From the NCBI RefSeq assembly GCF_000237925.1, contig NC_031502.1:45148215-45212214 (forward strand): DNA of 64,000 nucleotides, read 5' to 3'. The position numbers and the translations under genes were made by a program. The DNA is from Schistosoma mansoni (taxonomy: Eukaryota > Platyhelminthes > Trematoda > Strigeidida > Schistosomatidae). Below are positions 12,201 to 21,875 of this stretch, one piece after another (positions within the stretch are counted from its first letter, which is position 1; every line of letters starts with the position of its first letter). The notes under the pieces were generated by a model that worked only from the letters and a program-made list of their open reading frames with translations, searched no databases and had not been told where the DNA came from.

Positions 12201-15200
12201 ATTATAAAAGTTATATTAGGGTCAAAGTTCAAAATAGTAAACCCGTCACTGGAACGGTATTGGATTTACTTAAAATTGAATCGCTGAGATTTTACCGATA
12301 TATTTTTTTTCTTAACGTAATCAAATAATATTTTCTTATTTTGTGTTCTAAACTTTTCGAAACTTTTATTATTGAAAACACTGTTATAGTACTTTGCATA
12401 ATTAAGGTGGATACATATAGCTTCTGAATGCTTTGCAATTAATATAACTATAATAAAGCTATTCTTTTGCTTGTAAAATAAACTCCTGATACGTTTTTAA
12501 TTGATAAGAGCGTATATAAAGGCATACGATTTTATACTGTGGAGATAAAGACTAAAAAGTCACTGGATTTATATTAAAATTTTCGAAAAGATCACGTTTA
12601 TTGTATTTGTACTGAAAAGTAATGTAGCAAGAAGAATCACTGAAGATGTATTCAACAAATATTTCATGTTTTTTGGTACTCCTTCATCATTCCATGCTAT
12701 CAACGCTATCTCAGGTTTGATCTAAGATTTTTATGAATCCATCGCTTCAATCAACTTAATGTTTTCTATTCTTTAGACCGAACAAAAGAAACTCAACTGT
12801 ATAGACTTTGTCTGTAGAGTTGGGTTACTTAAGTTTGAATCCTCCAAAATGTATGTAGGCATCAAAACAACGTTTTGGACTAGGGAGTTATAAATGTAAG
12901 ACTTTATTTTTCATCAATCGCCTTCTTACATCTAAAGTAGAACTAGATGTGACCCACTATCGATCTACTTAGTTAGTCATCTGAATTCTGTATTTCGACG
13001 ACAGATCGTATTTAGACTAAAGGCTAAGATAATTTATTAGTGAATGCTAACAATCACTAATCAAAAAGTTCGTTACAGTGTATAACTGTAGTTTACTAGC
13101 TTATACTAAACTTAAATATATTTCTCGTATAATAATGCCATAATATTGCGATACAAAACTAAAAATAACCATTAAATATGATATCATTCAGCATGTCAAA
13201 TCTGTAAACACACCGGAAAAAATTCGATATGGATAAATCATAGCCGACTGGTGCGTACTATCATTGTAACCGTCTCAATATGTCATTGTTTATATTTTAT
13301 AGCTGAAATATTACTTACTAAAACAAACTTACCTAATTTACCCCATGGCCAGAAGTTATTAAATGCTGCCATAGTTTTTAAAGGAAAGCCAATAACTGCT
13401 GAAAATCCAAAATCTGATATTGCTAAATTTACAACAAGAATATTAGAAGGTGTTCTAAGAGATTTAAACCTTTGGAAAAAAAAGAAAAAAAGGTATGTTG
13501 AAATTATTTAGAATCCTAATAGGTCGTGTTTAATACGTGTTCATGTATTTGAATATATCTAGAAAACATTTTACAAATCGATGTCTCTGCAAAGACTTGG
13601 CTAGATAATTTTAAATAAGCTGAGTATTGAGTAAACTGTTTTCAACCATTTGTATAGTAATATATTTGTAAATAATCATCAAGTAATTGGGAAATCGAAT
13701 ATACGAAGACAAATTGTGAGTCGATTCACTTGAAAATATCTACTTTTTGCGGAAATAAATCATACTGATCGTCTAGTTTATGTAGTTAGGACTGATCATT
13801 CAAGTGTTACGTCATCGACATAAGTCAGCTTGTATATATATGATAATAATAATTATTATTACTAATATAGCGGTTTTAGTAGAGTGGAAATCCAAATTTA
13901 AACATACCGTTAGACACAATATATTAATTCAGCGATCACAGAATCGTAAAATTTATATAAATTCATCAGTTGGTAAATAATAATAACAGCTATAGCTGTT
14001 ATTATTGTGTAGTTCTTGTTGAATAAATTTATTTACCTTACTGTTTAGATTGATTTTATTTAAAGCCAAATACTGATTGTTTATTTTTACAAATAATCTT
14101 TTCTTGAGGTTGAGTTTGTTTCCGTGACATGATTGAATGTTTGCGTCTAAACTTCAATTAAATATACGTTTGTTAATCAATCAGTTTTGTAATAATTTGT
14201 CACGAATTATGTACTTTCGCTTTCATTGCATAAATAACATTGACGATAAGTGCTTTATTATTAATAAAATTTGGAAAATTTGTATTTGAAAAACCATCTT
14301 GATAAATAATAATTATTTGCTTACTGTAAATTACAACCTGTGAGTGATTTGATGAAATCCTTGTTGTAAATTCTTACCTAGATAGGGATTTTGGATTTTT
14401 TGTATATTCTTATAGAAATCTTCACACACTATATCAAAGGCGAGACAATATTATCTACATATCTCATTGCATCCTAGACGTACCTAGAATTACTTGTTGA
14501 TGAATTGAACCTGGTTCTTATGTAACATCAGAAGCCTATTATACTTTGACCGATAACTGCAATTCTACTTTTTTAGCTTTTTAAATTTGCTTTTCATAGC
14601 TATTGGTATGAAATACCGAAAAACTGAAGAGCACTGTTAAATAGACGCTGAGGCCCCCTTGTATCATAAAAAATTAAGTTAAATATCTAATTAGAACAAT
14701 AATAATAACTCTAATACAAACATAAACATTTAAATTCATTTTGTATCGGTTCTTTGTATCCTCTCATTGATGTACAGGACTACGATCGATCAGTTTGTTA
14801 TTAGAATATGTGCATCCTGTACAGATTGCTTCGATATTGCCTTAGGTCACAAGCATTACGAGCAAAGATGGATGGTCGGAAGCCTTGCATCACAAGAAAT
14901 TAAGTTAAATAGCTATCTAAATATCTAGTGGTTATCAGGACTCAGTAGCTAAGTGAATAACGCGATGGAGTTTAAGGCGGACGGTACTGGGTTCGAGCTC
15001 CAGAGTGAACACCAACTCTGAGATGCAGGTACATTCAGCCGATGAGCCTCCGAAAAAAAAACGTGCGTCCTGGATCCCACTGATAGCCATCACCCATCTT
15101 AGCACATAACAAATATTTTATTTTGATACTTACAATAAGTAATTTAATTCATACATAAATTTCCTCTGAATCAAAATAAGAATAAAAGATACTTTTCCGG

Positions 15201-17602
15201 AATCAAATCAAATCAACTACTATTGAAAAGATTTGAATTCAATAGCATAATTTATTTGATTCATCATTCTTAAATAACTAAGTCCGTACAAAATTGAATG
15301 AATCAGAATACTATTTTTAGTATTATCTCGTGATATATTATCACTTTTAATTTTCAAATTATATTGAGTTCCAATAATTTTAGTAATTATCAGAAGGGGG
15401 TTTTGTGGAGATTTTAGTAATTTTATATAATTGAGATCATGAATCAATCGAAGCTAGACCACCATGATCATATGCTCATTAGTGACTGGCTCCATGAAGT
15501 ATTTCCTGGAGTTCTAGTAAGAAGCAGTAACCAGTGGAGTTCAACCAGGTCTGTTGGGAGATACCAACTCACTGGAGACATTCGTGAATTTCGTGGATTG
15601 GTTGAAGTTAAACATTAACACCGTTGGATGACGGTAGGCTCAGTGGCCTATCGGTTAATCTGCTCGCGCGAGAGACTAAGAGGTTCTGGGTTCGAATCTT
15701 CCTAGTGAGGTGGGATCATGGATGCGCACTGCTGAGGAGTCCCACAATAGGACGAAACAGCAGTCCAGTGCTTCTAGGTTTTCCATGGTGGTCTAGCTTC
15801 AATTGACTCATGATCTCAACTATATAACATTTTAGTAATTGATAAATCACTATTCTTGGTTCTTTGCCAGTAAATTTGTTGAATCTTTCAAAAATTTAAG
15901 AAGTTATTAATCTCCTTCAATAAATGAAATCTTTTGATAAAGTTATGATCACTTTATAAATTTCATAATCATTCATCATCTATAATTTCACATTAATTAT
16001 ATTCGTGTTATATTTTACTAAATTCTAAAAATTGACTCCTTTCAAATTGAATTTGATCGTACCTTACTCAAGGTTAATGAGTATTCACATAATAAATTTA
16101 ACTGGTATTACTGGATTTAATATATTCGTTGACCATTTTCTGACCTCTCATAAATTTGTAGATATTAGATTTCACACTTATTTATTTAATTCCAAAAAGA
16201 ACTTTATTTGATTTTTTAATAATAAAAAGAACCCAGTAAGATCAATTTTAATCATGGTTTTTCAAACAGTATTGGTGAATTGAGTAAAGCTTTAATTTTT
16301 AATGTTAAAAAACGAGTAAATAATAAATATTCACCGAATATTTTAATAATTAAATCGATAATAAAATTTCAGCTTACTAAAACTATGTTTCTACAATTTG
16401 TAGGAAATAATTTTCAATATCATAAAATGTAGAGTCTATAGTCAATTATAATTTAATAGCTGAGTTGTATTGTAGTGCCGTGCTTCGGTTGTCGTTCACC
16501 ACGATAACCATTATGATACAAATCTTAATGGTTCATAAAATCAGAAGGCAAAAAGAAGCGGCAGCTACAGTTTATTGTCCAATAACGTAGGTCAGAAAGC
16601 TATAAGCACATTAGCAAATATCAGCGAGCGAAGTAAAAATGACACGCATTGGAGATGGCCGGTAAGCCAACTCACTTTAATCAAGCGTTAATCAATATTT
16701 ACAATCAGATAAGAATAAGTTACAGACGTGTGATGATTAAGATGAAAAGTGTACACACACATACGCTCATGTAAAAATAGTCAGGGTTAATAAGTGAATA
16801 ATTAACAAGGTCAAAACGGGACTCATGATGGATAGGTAAGTTTGCTTGTCCAGAAGCTAGAATAAGGTATATGAGCTTAACATATCAACCGACACTACAG
16901 TATGTAAGAAAATGATTTGTTCATATTGCTATGGTTTCAGTTTATAATTTTATTTAATTATTTATTCTATTTAGTTTCTTTTCATATTTTACACTTAAAT
17001 TTACACTAGGGGTTCTGTTTCATTCTGTTTGTGTTCATCTATATTACTTTATTATCATTCATATATTTTTATCTTAATCTAACAGTACTCAAAGGCATTC
17101 TGTTCATCCTACTGAATAAATACTCCTTATGCTTCAAAAATCATTATCTTCAACAGCTATTTATTTATTAAATGAATACTTTAGTTGGAATTCATATAAG
17201 AGTTGACCAAGGTGTAACATTATACATCTTTTTTGCTGACCTATGGATTATCGCTAATATGATTAAGATTGCTGAATGTCAAAAACTAATTCATAAAAAA
17301 AGATTCCTATACCGAATAAACTGTCTTACTAAATTAATCTCTTTTTTATCTGGTGAGAAATTTGATATTAAATAAATGAACAATTTCATTTGTAAAAAAT
17401 TTGTTTAAACTTACATTGTAAAAAATACGATGACTAATAAATTAAGGCACATACCAGTTATCCCAACAACTGCAATAAATAAACCTATGGCATATTGATA
17501 ATATGGATTTGGTTGTTCAAATTTGTACCAGTACGGTAAGACAATGCTGTCGAAATCTTTCATATATGGTCTTAACATTTCAATAGTTCGATTGGAAGAC
17601 AT
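3139..17602 (-). CDS. Opsin A: rhabdomeric-type opsin (GPCR), six exons
   Basis: Light-sensing seven-transmembrane receptor of the plasma membrane, expected to couple to Gq like other r-opsins. Exons in coding order: 17415-17602, 13333-13469, 10072-10275, 7908-8144, 6767-7032 and, less surely, 3139-3192. All junctions are GT-AG and in phase; they give 361 residues. Visible: sequon N4-R-T, LRTPSN (67-72), TM2 LAISD (78-82), C110 and C188 (disulphide), DRY 134-136, E182 in ECL2 (the usual invertebrate counterion), TM6 CWTP 278-281, retinal Schiff-base lysine K310, NPCIY 316-320 and YPKFR 324-328. The lysine separates it from other rhodopsin-class GPCRs. It pairs head to head with opsin B. The first five exons are very secure; the last exon is inferred. 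Confidence 0.93.
4773..4988. repeat. MITE-like element with 55-bp inverted arms
   Basis: 4773-4827 and 4934-4988 are inverted copies (CATTAAAGAAGAAGAATGTA against the complement of CATTCTTCCTCTTTAATG) around about 100 bp. No coding capacity. A related half lies near 12258-12320. Confidence 0.65.
5100..5285 (-). repeat. Second-family SINE, degraded (opsin A intron 5)
   Basis: ATCATGAATCGATCAGAGTTAG, CCTGGAAGCACTGGACGG and a repeated CCAGGTTTTCAATGGTGG at the other end; hammerhead remnant on the minus strand not intact. Confidence 0.55.
6233..6266. repeat. TA microsatellite
   Basis: Uninterrupted AT dinucleotides in opsin A intron 5. Confidence 0.85.
6767..7032 (-). CDS. Opsin A exon 5 (TM6, TM7, helix 8)
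   Basis: 266 nt, acceptor TATTTCAG, donor GTAAGT, ends in phase 0. Encodes TM6 with CWTPYSFVC, TM7 with CAKTAAIWNPCIY (retinal lysine K310) and the rhabdomeric signature YPKFRS, then a basic helix 8 ending LTKNR. It lacks the cysteine cluster that follows helix 8 in opsin B. Reading on into the intron adds only eight residues before a stop. Confidence 0.95.
7033..7907 (-). other. Opsin A intron 4
   Basis: 875 bp, no repeat or other signal recognised. Confidence 0.85.
7908..8144 (-). CDS. Opsin A exon 4 (ECL2, TM5, start of third cytoplasmic loop)
   Basis: 237 nt, acceptor TTTATTTAG before 8144. Encodes YVTEGYQTSC with counterion-position E182 and cysteine C188, TM5, and the start of the third cytoplasmic loop. 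Two overlapping donors exist: GTATGT at 7911 and GTAAGT at 7907. Only the second gives phase 1, matching the next exon and opsin B, so the exon is ended at 7908. It is two codons longer than opsin B exon 4; the extra residues fall in the loop. Confidence 0.93.
8344..9267. repeat. Unclassified repeat with 56-bp inverted ends (opsin A intron 3)
   Basis: 8344-8399 and 9212-9267 are inverted copies sharing AGACGAAGATTATCAGAACT with few differences. The interior holds an open frame of 121 codons (8941-9306, plus) without a recognisable domain. A second copy of the end sequence forms a hairpin at 19615-19682. Class (DNA transposon or Penelope-like) not decided. Confidence 0.55.
10072..10275 (-). 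CDS. Opsin A exon 3 (TM3 to TM4)
   Basis: 204 nt, acceptor CACAAAG before 10275, donor GTAAGC after 10072, phase 1 at both ends. Encodes ACDLYG with disulphide cysteine C110, TM3 ending in ALDRYLVI (DRY 134-136), the second intracellular loop, and TM4 with WMWSLMWTIPP. The same length as opsin B exon 3. Confidence 0.95.
10875..12085 (+). mobile_element. RTE-clade LINE relic, antisense in opsin A intron 2
   Basis: Translated fragments in several frames match the order of a schistosome RTE polyprotein: endonuclease (ISDTHWTQS), then SDHHLVVARLKLK-like residues near 11060, reverse transcriptase pieces (KKGYLMKI, YRNYRGTT) near 11650-11710, and a C-terminal NGWRGVV-like end. Many stops and frameshifts and a large loss in the middle; long dead. 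Confidence 0.6.
12258..12320. repeat. Half-copy of the MITE-like element
   Basis: GGATTTACTTAAAATTGAAT followed by CGCTGAGATTTTACCGATA resembles the right arm of the element at 4773-4988. Confidence 0.4.
13333..13469 (-). CDS. Opsin A exon 2 (first cytoplasmic loop, TM2)
   Basis: 137 nt, entered after a poly-pyrimidine tract and AG (13471-13470), leaving through GTAAGT in phase 1. Residues about 63-109 include SLRTPSN and VNLAISDFGF with TM2 aspartate D82, then the conserved WPWGKL before TM3. Length is identical to opsin B exon 2. The plus-strand reading frame over the same bases is only the antisense shadow. Confidence 0.94.
13978..14005. repeat. 28-bp perfect palindrome
   Basis: AATAATAACAGCTATAGCTG and its continuation is its own reverse complement. 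Within opsin A intron 1; no assigned function. Confidence 0.5.
14750..15112. repeat. Composite Smα-like SINE, degraded (opsin A intron 1)
   Basis: Left arm recognisable to 14888 (CGATATTGCCTTA, GCAAAGATGGATGG), its hammerhead lost. The right unit has the tRNA-like head (CAGTAGCTAAGTG, B box GGTTCGAGCTC at 14990) and a hammerhead with a disrupted stem II (15038-15095). Confidence 0.7.
15365..15835 (+). repeat. Second SINE family with inverted ends, tRNA-like head and hammerhead
   Basis: Left end (TTGAGATCATGAATCAATCG...CTAGACCACCAT) and right end (ATGGTGGTCTAGC...TGACTCATGATCTCAA) are inverted copies of about 55 bp. Inside are an A box-like TGGCCTATCGG, B box GGTTCGAATC (15701) and a hammerhead. 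Lies in opsin A intron 1, antisense to that gene. Confidence 0.75.
15724..15775 (+). ncRNA. Hammerhead ribozyme, core intact (second family)
   Basis: GCACTG (15726-15731), CTGAGGA, GTCC/GGAC stem II with loop CACAATA, GAAA, stem III AC/GT with AGCA loop, GTC (15763-15765), CAGTGC (15766-15771). Stem I pairs over six bases. All core positions are conserved. Confidence 0.75.
16471..16899. mobile_element. Solo LTR (fossil retroelement) in opsin A intron 1
   Basis: A 429-bp block with richer base composition, beginning TGTAGTG and ending CACTACA, flanked on both sides by GTAT (16467-16470 and 16900-16903) as a 4-bp target duplication. No internal coding region beside it, so it looks like a solo LTR of a Ty3- or BEL-type element. 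Family not assigned. Confidence 0.6.
17415..17602 (-). CDS. Opsin A exon 1 (start codon, N-terminus, TM1)
   Basis: Starts at ATG 17602-17600; 188 nt, ends in phase 2 at a GTAAGT donor (17414). Encodes the extracellular N-terminus with an N-R-T glycosylation sequon at residue 4 and TM1, with the conserved asparagine in GMCLNLLVI. This start is chosen because it lies 12 nt after a good 3' splice site and because opsin B starts at exactly the same distance from TM1 with its own sequon at residue 4. Confidence 0.93.
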
Positions 17603-17616
17603 GTTTCAACAATTCT
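17603..17616 (-). promoter_or_regulatory. 3' splice acceptor 12 nt upstream of the opsin A ATG
   Basis: The minus strand reads TTTTTTTTCCTTTAG immediately before a 12-nt leader and the ATG. The start codon therefore lies just inside an exon joined at its 5' end, either to an upstream non-coding exon or to a spliced leader (trans-splicing is established in schistosomes). Opsin B has the same arrangement. Confidence 0.6.
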
Positions 17617-19300
17617 AAAGGAAAAAAAATTAATAGAGATGTTTATAGTTTACAAATTATCATTCATTGAAAAAATTTTACTTCACAGTAAGTGGTTACT
17701 GGAGATATGGTGATACTAAAAATACGTTTCACTACGGACAGACATTGAAGAACTAACAAACGTTATGTGACTTGAATGAGATAAATTCTTTTGATCCTAC
17801 ATTTGATCAAACCACTTTGTTTTGTAAGTATACTGAGCAAATCGAAGGGCATAATTTCCATACCATGCTAACCATTATAAGTCTCAAAGTCTAGTAATAA
17901 AGTTACCAACTGGTTATTGAATTTCATTGGTTCTCAAACCAATTTTTAGTAAGGCTCCTTGACAAGCTGGGAATAGTTTTTTTAGGAGTTAATATGATTA
18001 ATCATTTTATTGTACGATGAAATGTAGTAGAGAATTGTTAGGATTGTAAAACAGATTTAAGCATCAACAAGGATGATGAATAACAATGAATATTTTTGCT
18101 TCCTTGTTAATCATGTTACAATCCGAAATAACTTGGTCATCGGCATCGATATCTACCGTTACAATTTATGAATGAAAATAAATCAATCATTAGAAACAGA
18201 GTTGTGTAATTTAAAGTAAACGTTTGAAAAGGTAGTCAGACACAATTTTGAAGTAATATAAAAACTACTAGATATTATCTAAACTACCGTACAAAACGGT
18301 TTGTATCGCCTTACGTTCAAATATTTTATGATCAGCTCGGTAATAAATTAAAAGACAAATAATTTCAAACAATCAAGATAATCTAAAGGACTAAGTACAG
18401 TTTACAAAATATAAATACCATTTTTCATTAACTAACTAATTGGCAAAATCATATTTGTCGGCGAGACTACAATTAATGGAAGGGCCAATCAGATTTACGA
18501 TAACAGGTCTTGGATTTTGGAAAGAAATTCTTTATCCATTTGTCACAATAGAGTTTTGGCATTTTAGCTGATGACAGTTCGTGATAAAAACCCTAAATCT
18601 AATTCCTAATCCCAACTGACAAACTATAAATCATAATTCAAATTCCTCACACTTGTTTTCAACGTTTGTTTAGCCCTAGTATTTAGTTGAACATTTTCAA
18701 GGCCACTCTAGCATCGTTCAAAGATCGTCAATAAATTATAATTTCACCTATTTGTCCGTATTTTCATTTTAATCTATCAAATCAGCATCTGGTGTGTAGT
18801 GACTCGGCACTAAACCCATTATATTTTTTGGTGTTAGATAAGAGAATATCCAACAGGAATCATAGTTGAAATATTAATCTTATATGAATAAAAATAATTA
18901 TCATGAATTTCTGAACCAGCTAATAACTAATTTCAATCCATTTGTAGTTCCCAAAAGTAGCACTTGTTATAAAATATTGTACAACCGAACTATTGTCGGT
19001 GTTTCATTTTTAATTGAATAAATTTATATACGTATATATACACATTTAATAGTTTAATTATATGCTTTTGCTGAAATCTATAGGCTGATGAAATAACTAC
19101 ACATGTTTCCAAGCACATAATTGTCTGGTGTTGTTTGTTCCATAATAAATTTAATACCAAAAAACTATTGTAAATTTTAAATCTTACTAAAGCCTATATC
19201 ACCATTGAGTATTGAACAGAATAGATCTAGTTTTCCCTCATTTAAATGCATTTTTCAATATGATTTTAAAGTAAATATTGTTTTGTAGACATTTCATAAT
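17617..19300. other. Upstream flank of opsin A
   Basis: AT-rich, no gene or repeat recognised. A 5' UTR exon and promoter for opsin A should lie here or further right if cis-splicing is used. Confidence 0.5.
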
Positions 19301-19495
19301 TTATAAATCAATAATATATTTGTAATATTAACCACTTCTAAAGAAGTGGCTTACACTAAGTCACGAAGTGTTAAGAAATCTAATTTCTCTACTCATTCGG
19401 ATATTACAAATATATTATTTATTTATAACAATCTACCCAATACTCAATTTATTCAAAATTATCAAATCGAAACTTGGTAATGATACTTACAATTT
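19301..19495. repeat. Third repeat family, fold-back copy
   Basis: 19301-19328 and 19401-19428 are inverted copies with one mismatch; between them is a hairpin (CCACTTCTAAAGAAGTGG) and CTTACACTAAGTCACGAAGTG. Following sequence (CAATACTCAATTTATTC) is shared with the copies at 20640 and 36040. Confidence 0.6.
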
Positions 19496-19614
19496 CATAA
19501 TTTAGGTCATACTCTCACAATCACATTATACTTTCTATGATCTATTATCATTAAAAAAATAAAGTGACGTTGTACAATTACTATTTAAAGCAATTAATCC
19601 CTTTGATAAACTTC

Positions 19615-19682
19615 GATAGTGTAATAAGAAGACAAAGATTATCAGAACTATGTGACAATCCTCGTCTTCTTATTACACTATC
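19615..19682. repeat. Hairpin made of the 8344-9267 repeat end
   Basis: GATAGTGTAATAAGAAGAC and its complement GTCTTCTTATTACACTATC-like partner flank ATCAGAACTATGTGA; same sequence as the ends of the intron 3 repeat. Confidence 0.5.
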
Positions 19683-19934
19683 ACAATTATTATTGCAAGA
19701 CGAAATATTTTATTCTCTTGGTATTCTCATGAAAAATGTGGTCCTTATGTTAATTTATTTTTTATGAACCCTTAATTTAAAAGCTATAGAGTACATATGA
19801 TTATCTTTTCATACAATTCAAATGGATTGTCAGATATTTATTCATCCATATAAATTTTATAACAGACGGAATACATCAAGTGAAAATTAGGCTGGAAATT
19901 TCATTTAAATAAAACCTAGAATTATTAAAATTCA

Positions 19935-20345
19935 CTGTTTATTGTTTGTTTGAATCTTCCCATTGATGTTTAGGACCGCGACTGCTCAGTCTCGAATTGG
20001 CATATGTGCAAACTGTGCGTATTGCCTCGATATTGCCTCAATTCACAAGCATTATAAGCAAAGATGGATATTGGCTAGCAGTGGAATCCAGAACGCGCGT
20101 TTCGTCCTATTTGGAAGTCGTCAACTGGATGTACCTACATCTCAGAGTTGATGTTCACTTGCACAAACAAGTGGCTATCAGGACTCAGTAACTGAATGAA
20201 TGACGTGATGCAGTTTTGGGCGCACGGTACTGGGTTCGAGTCCCAGAGTGAACATCTACACTGAGATGCAGGTACATCCAGCTGACGAATCCCAAATAGG
20301 ATGAAACGCGCGTCCTGGATTCCACTGATAGCCACCATCCATTTT
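19935..20345. repeat. Composite Smα-like SINE with two opposed hammerhead modules
   Basis: Left arm begins TTTATTGTTTGTTTGAATC; minus-facing hammerhead at about 20072-20132 with a changed core (TTGACGA); tRNA-like head with B box GGGTTCGAGTCCC (20232-20244); plus-facing hammerhead at 20270-20325. The apparent reading frames here are not genes. Confidence 0.8.
20270..20325 (+). ncRNA. Hammerhead ribozyme with a compensated stem II
   Basis: ATCCAG (20276-20281), CTGACGA, stem II ATCC/GGAT instead of the usual GTCC/GGAC, GAAA, stem III, GTC (20312-20314), CTGGAT. Bases 20289 and 20302 changed together, restoring pairing. Core otherwise intact. Confidence 0.75.
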
Positions 20346-20639
20346 TGTCTAAAATTATTTATTTATGGTGTTTTGAAATACATAACTGAGTATATTTTAA
20401 GTCATTTAACGATGAAATATTGACGGAATTAAATATTATAAATTAAATTACTGTAAGCAATAATATTATGTTAAATATATATTAGCATCATTTGCATATC
20501 ATACAAATACTGCAGCATGAATCCAATGGTACAGGATTTAGAAAGCTTGATGAAAGTTGGTTATTACAAAGCAAACTTCAAAAAGTTTTCTTATCAAAGA
20601 TACTGTAAAAGAGTTAAATCTTTACGTCTGACGCATCAA

Positions 20640-20835
20640 GTTTTATTTTTACATACTTATCCAATCATAAGTATCAATACCAAGGTTGTACTTGGTAGCT
20701 TTAAACAAGTTGAGCATTTGGTAGAGAACTAATAATAAATATATTTTTTATTAAATCCTAATGAGTAAAAAAACTTTATTTCTGACGTTTCTTGACTTAA
20801 TGTAATCGACTTCTCCAGAGTATTTACTCTGCAGA
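20640..20835. repeat. Third repeat family, second copy
   Basis: AAGGTTGTACTTGGTAGCTT through TCCTAATGAGTAAAAAAAC and TTTCTGACGTTTCTTGACTT; mirrors the order of the copy around 35700-36100. Confidence 0.5.
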
Positions 20836-21243
20836 AATACAATTTTTCCGCTCTTTAAGATATTACAACGAATCTATTTATTACTTATCTGATCACTTTT
20901 GATTAATTAGAAACTAGTAGCGAAACTAGATTCAATGTATAAATAAAATTAGGTAAATACTCTGTCTTGTAATAATCATTATATTTTTTTAAATTATCTA
21001 AATCATTTTGTTGCTATATTGTAATTTAATTTGTATAACAATTATATGGCTTGATGGGAATCAGTTTATTCTATTTTTAGTTACTCAGTGTATTATGTCT
21101 TTGTAGCGCATAGATTACGAAAGTATTTTAAGATTTTGTATGAATGCGAATATAAACAACATGGTAACAGATTACTTTTAGTACATTTTACTACATTGTA
21201 TGGAAAGATAAGAAATAAATTCACTAAGTAAACTTTAAAAATT

Positions 21244-21415
21244 TGCAGAAGGGGTTTTGTGGAGATTTTAGTAGGTCCTGGGTTTAAATCTCGTGAGGTG
21301 GGATCGTGGATGCGCACTGATGAGGAGTCCCACAATAGGACGAAGCGGCTGTCCAGTGCTTCCAGGTTTTTCATGGTGATCTAACTTTAATTGACTCATG
21401 ATCTCAACCCTTTAA
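21244..21415 (+). repeat. Second-family SINE, internally deleted
   Basis: CAGAAGGGGTTTTGTGGAG is joined directly to the B-box part (GGTCCTGGGTTTAAATC) and the hammerhead region (21318-21362), whose core is altered (GAAG for GAAA). Ends in the inverted right arm TGACTCATGATCTCAA. Confidence 0.6.
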
Positions 21416-21749
21416 AAATTTTGTTGTTTTTTCAAAAAATTATTTCTGTAAACAAACGAGAATATCATGTTTATTTACTTCAGAATAATGTTCTGTTTCT
21501 TCAATATTATCAAACTAATAAGGTCGAACTTACAGAAAAACATACAAACTAGTATAAACTTTTTTTGAAATGCTTATCTTTTCTCAAATCAACATTTCAC
21601 TTTAGTATTTTAATAAAAATAACTCCAGCTTCAATATTAAGTTTTAAATTAAAAATCTTATCTGGTAAACAAAGTCATTCATGAATTGAGACAAAGAGAT
21701 GCTATTGGACTTATAAAGGGGTAAAAATTGAAATAATTATCAACGAAAT

Positions 21750-21875
21750 AAAAATTATCAGAAGGGGATTTTGTGAAGATTTTAGTAATTTTATATAATT
21801 GAAATCATGAGTCTATTGAAGCTAGACAACCATGGAAAACCTGGAAGCACTGGACGGCCGTTTCGCCCTAAAATG
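21750..21875 (-). repeat. Second-family SINE, truncated
   Basis: Left arm CAGAAGGGGATTTTGTG through CATGGAAAACCTGGAAGC and the 3' half of a hammerhead; stops abruptly at 21875. Confidence 0.55.

Larger units (their letters stand above)
13470..17414 (-). other. Opsin A intron 1
   Basis: 3945 bp, the most element-rich intron: one Smα-like SINE, one second-family SINE with an intact hammerhead, a solo LTR and a palindrome. In opsin B the same intron is 776 bp. Confidence 0.85.

Noticed and set aside
13251-13511. 86-codon plus-strand frame
   Set aside because: It is the antisense of opsin A exon 2; the minus strand has the opsin motifs and splice sites.
20135-20338. Overlapping short frames on both strands
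   Set aside because: All fall inside the composite hammerhead SINE.
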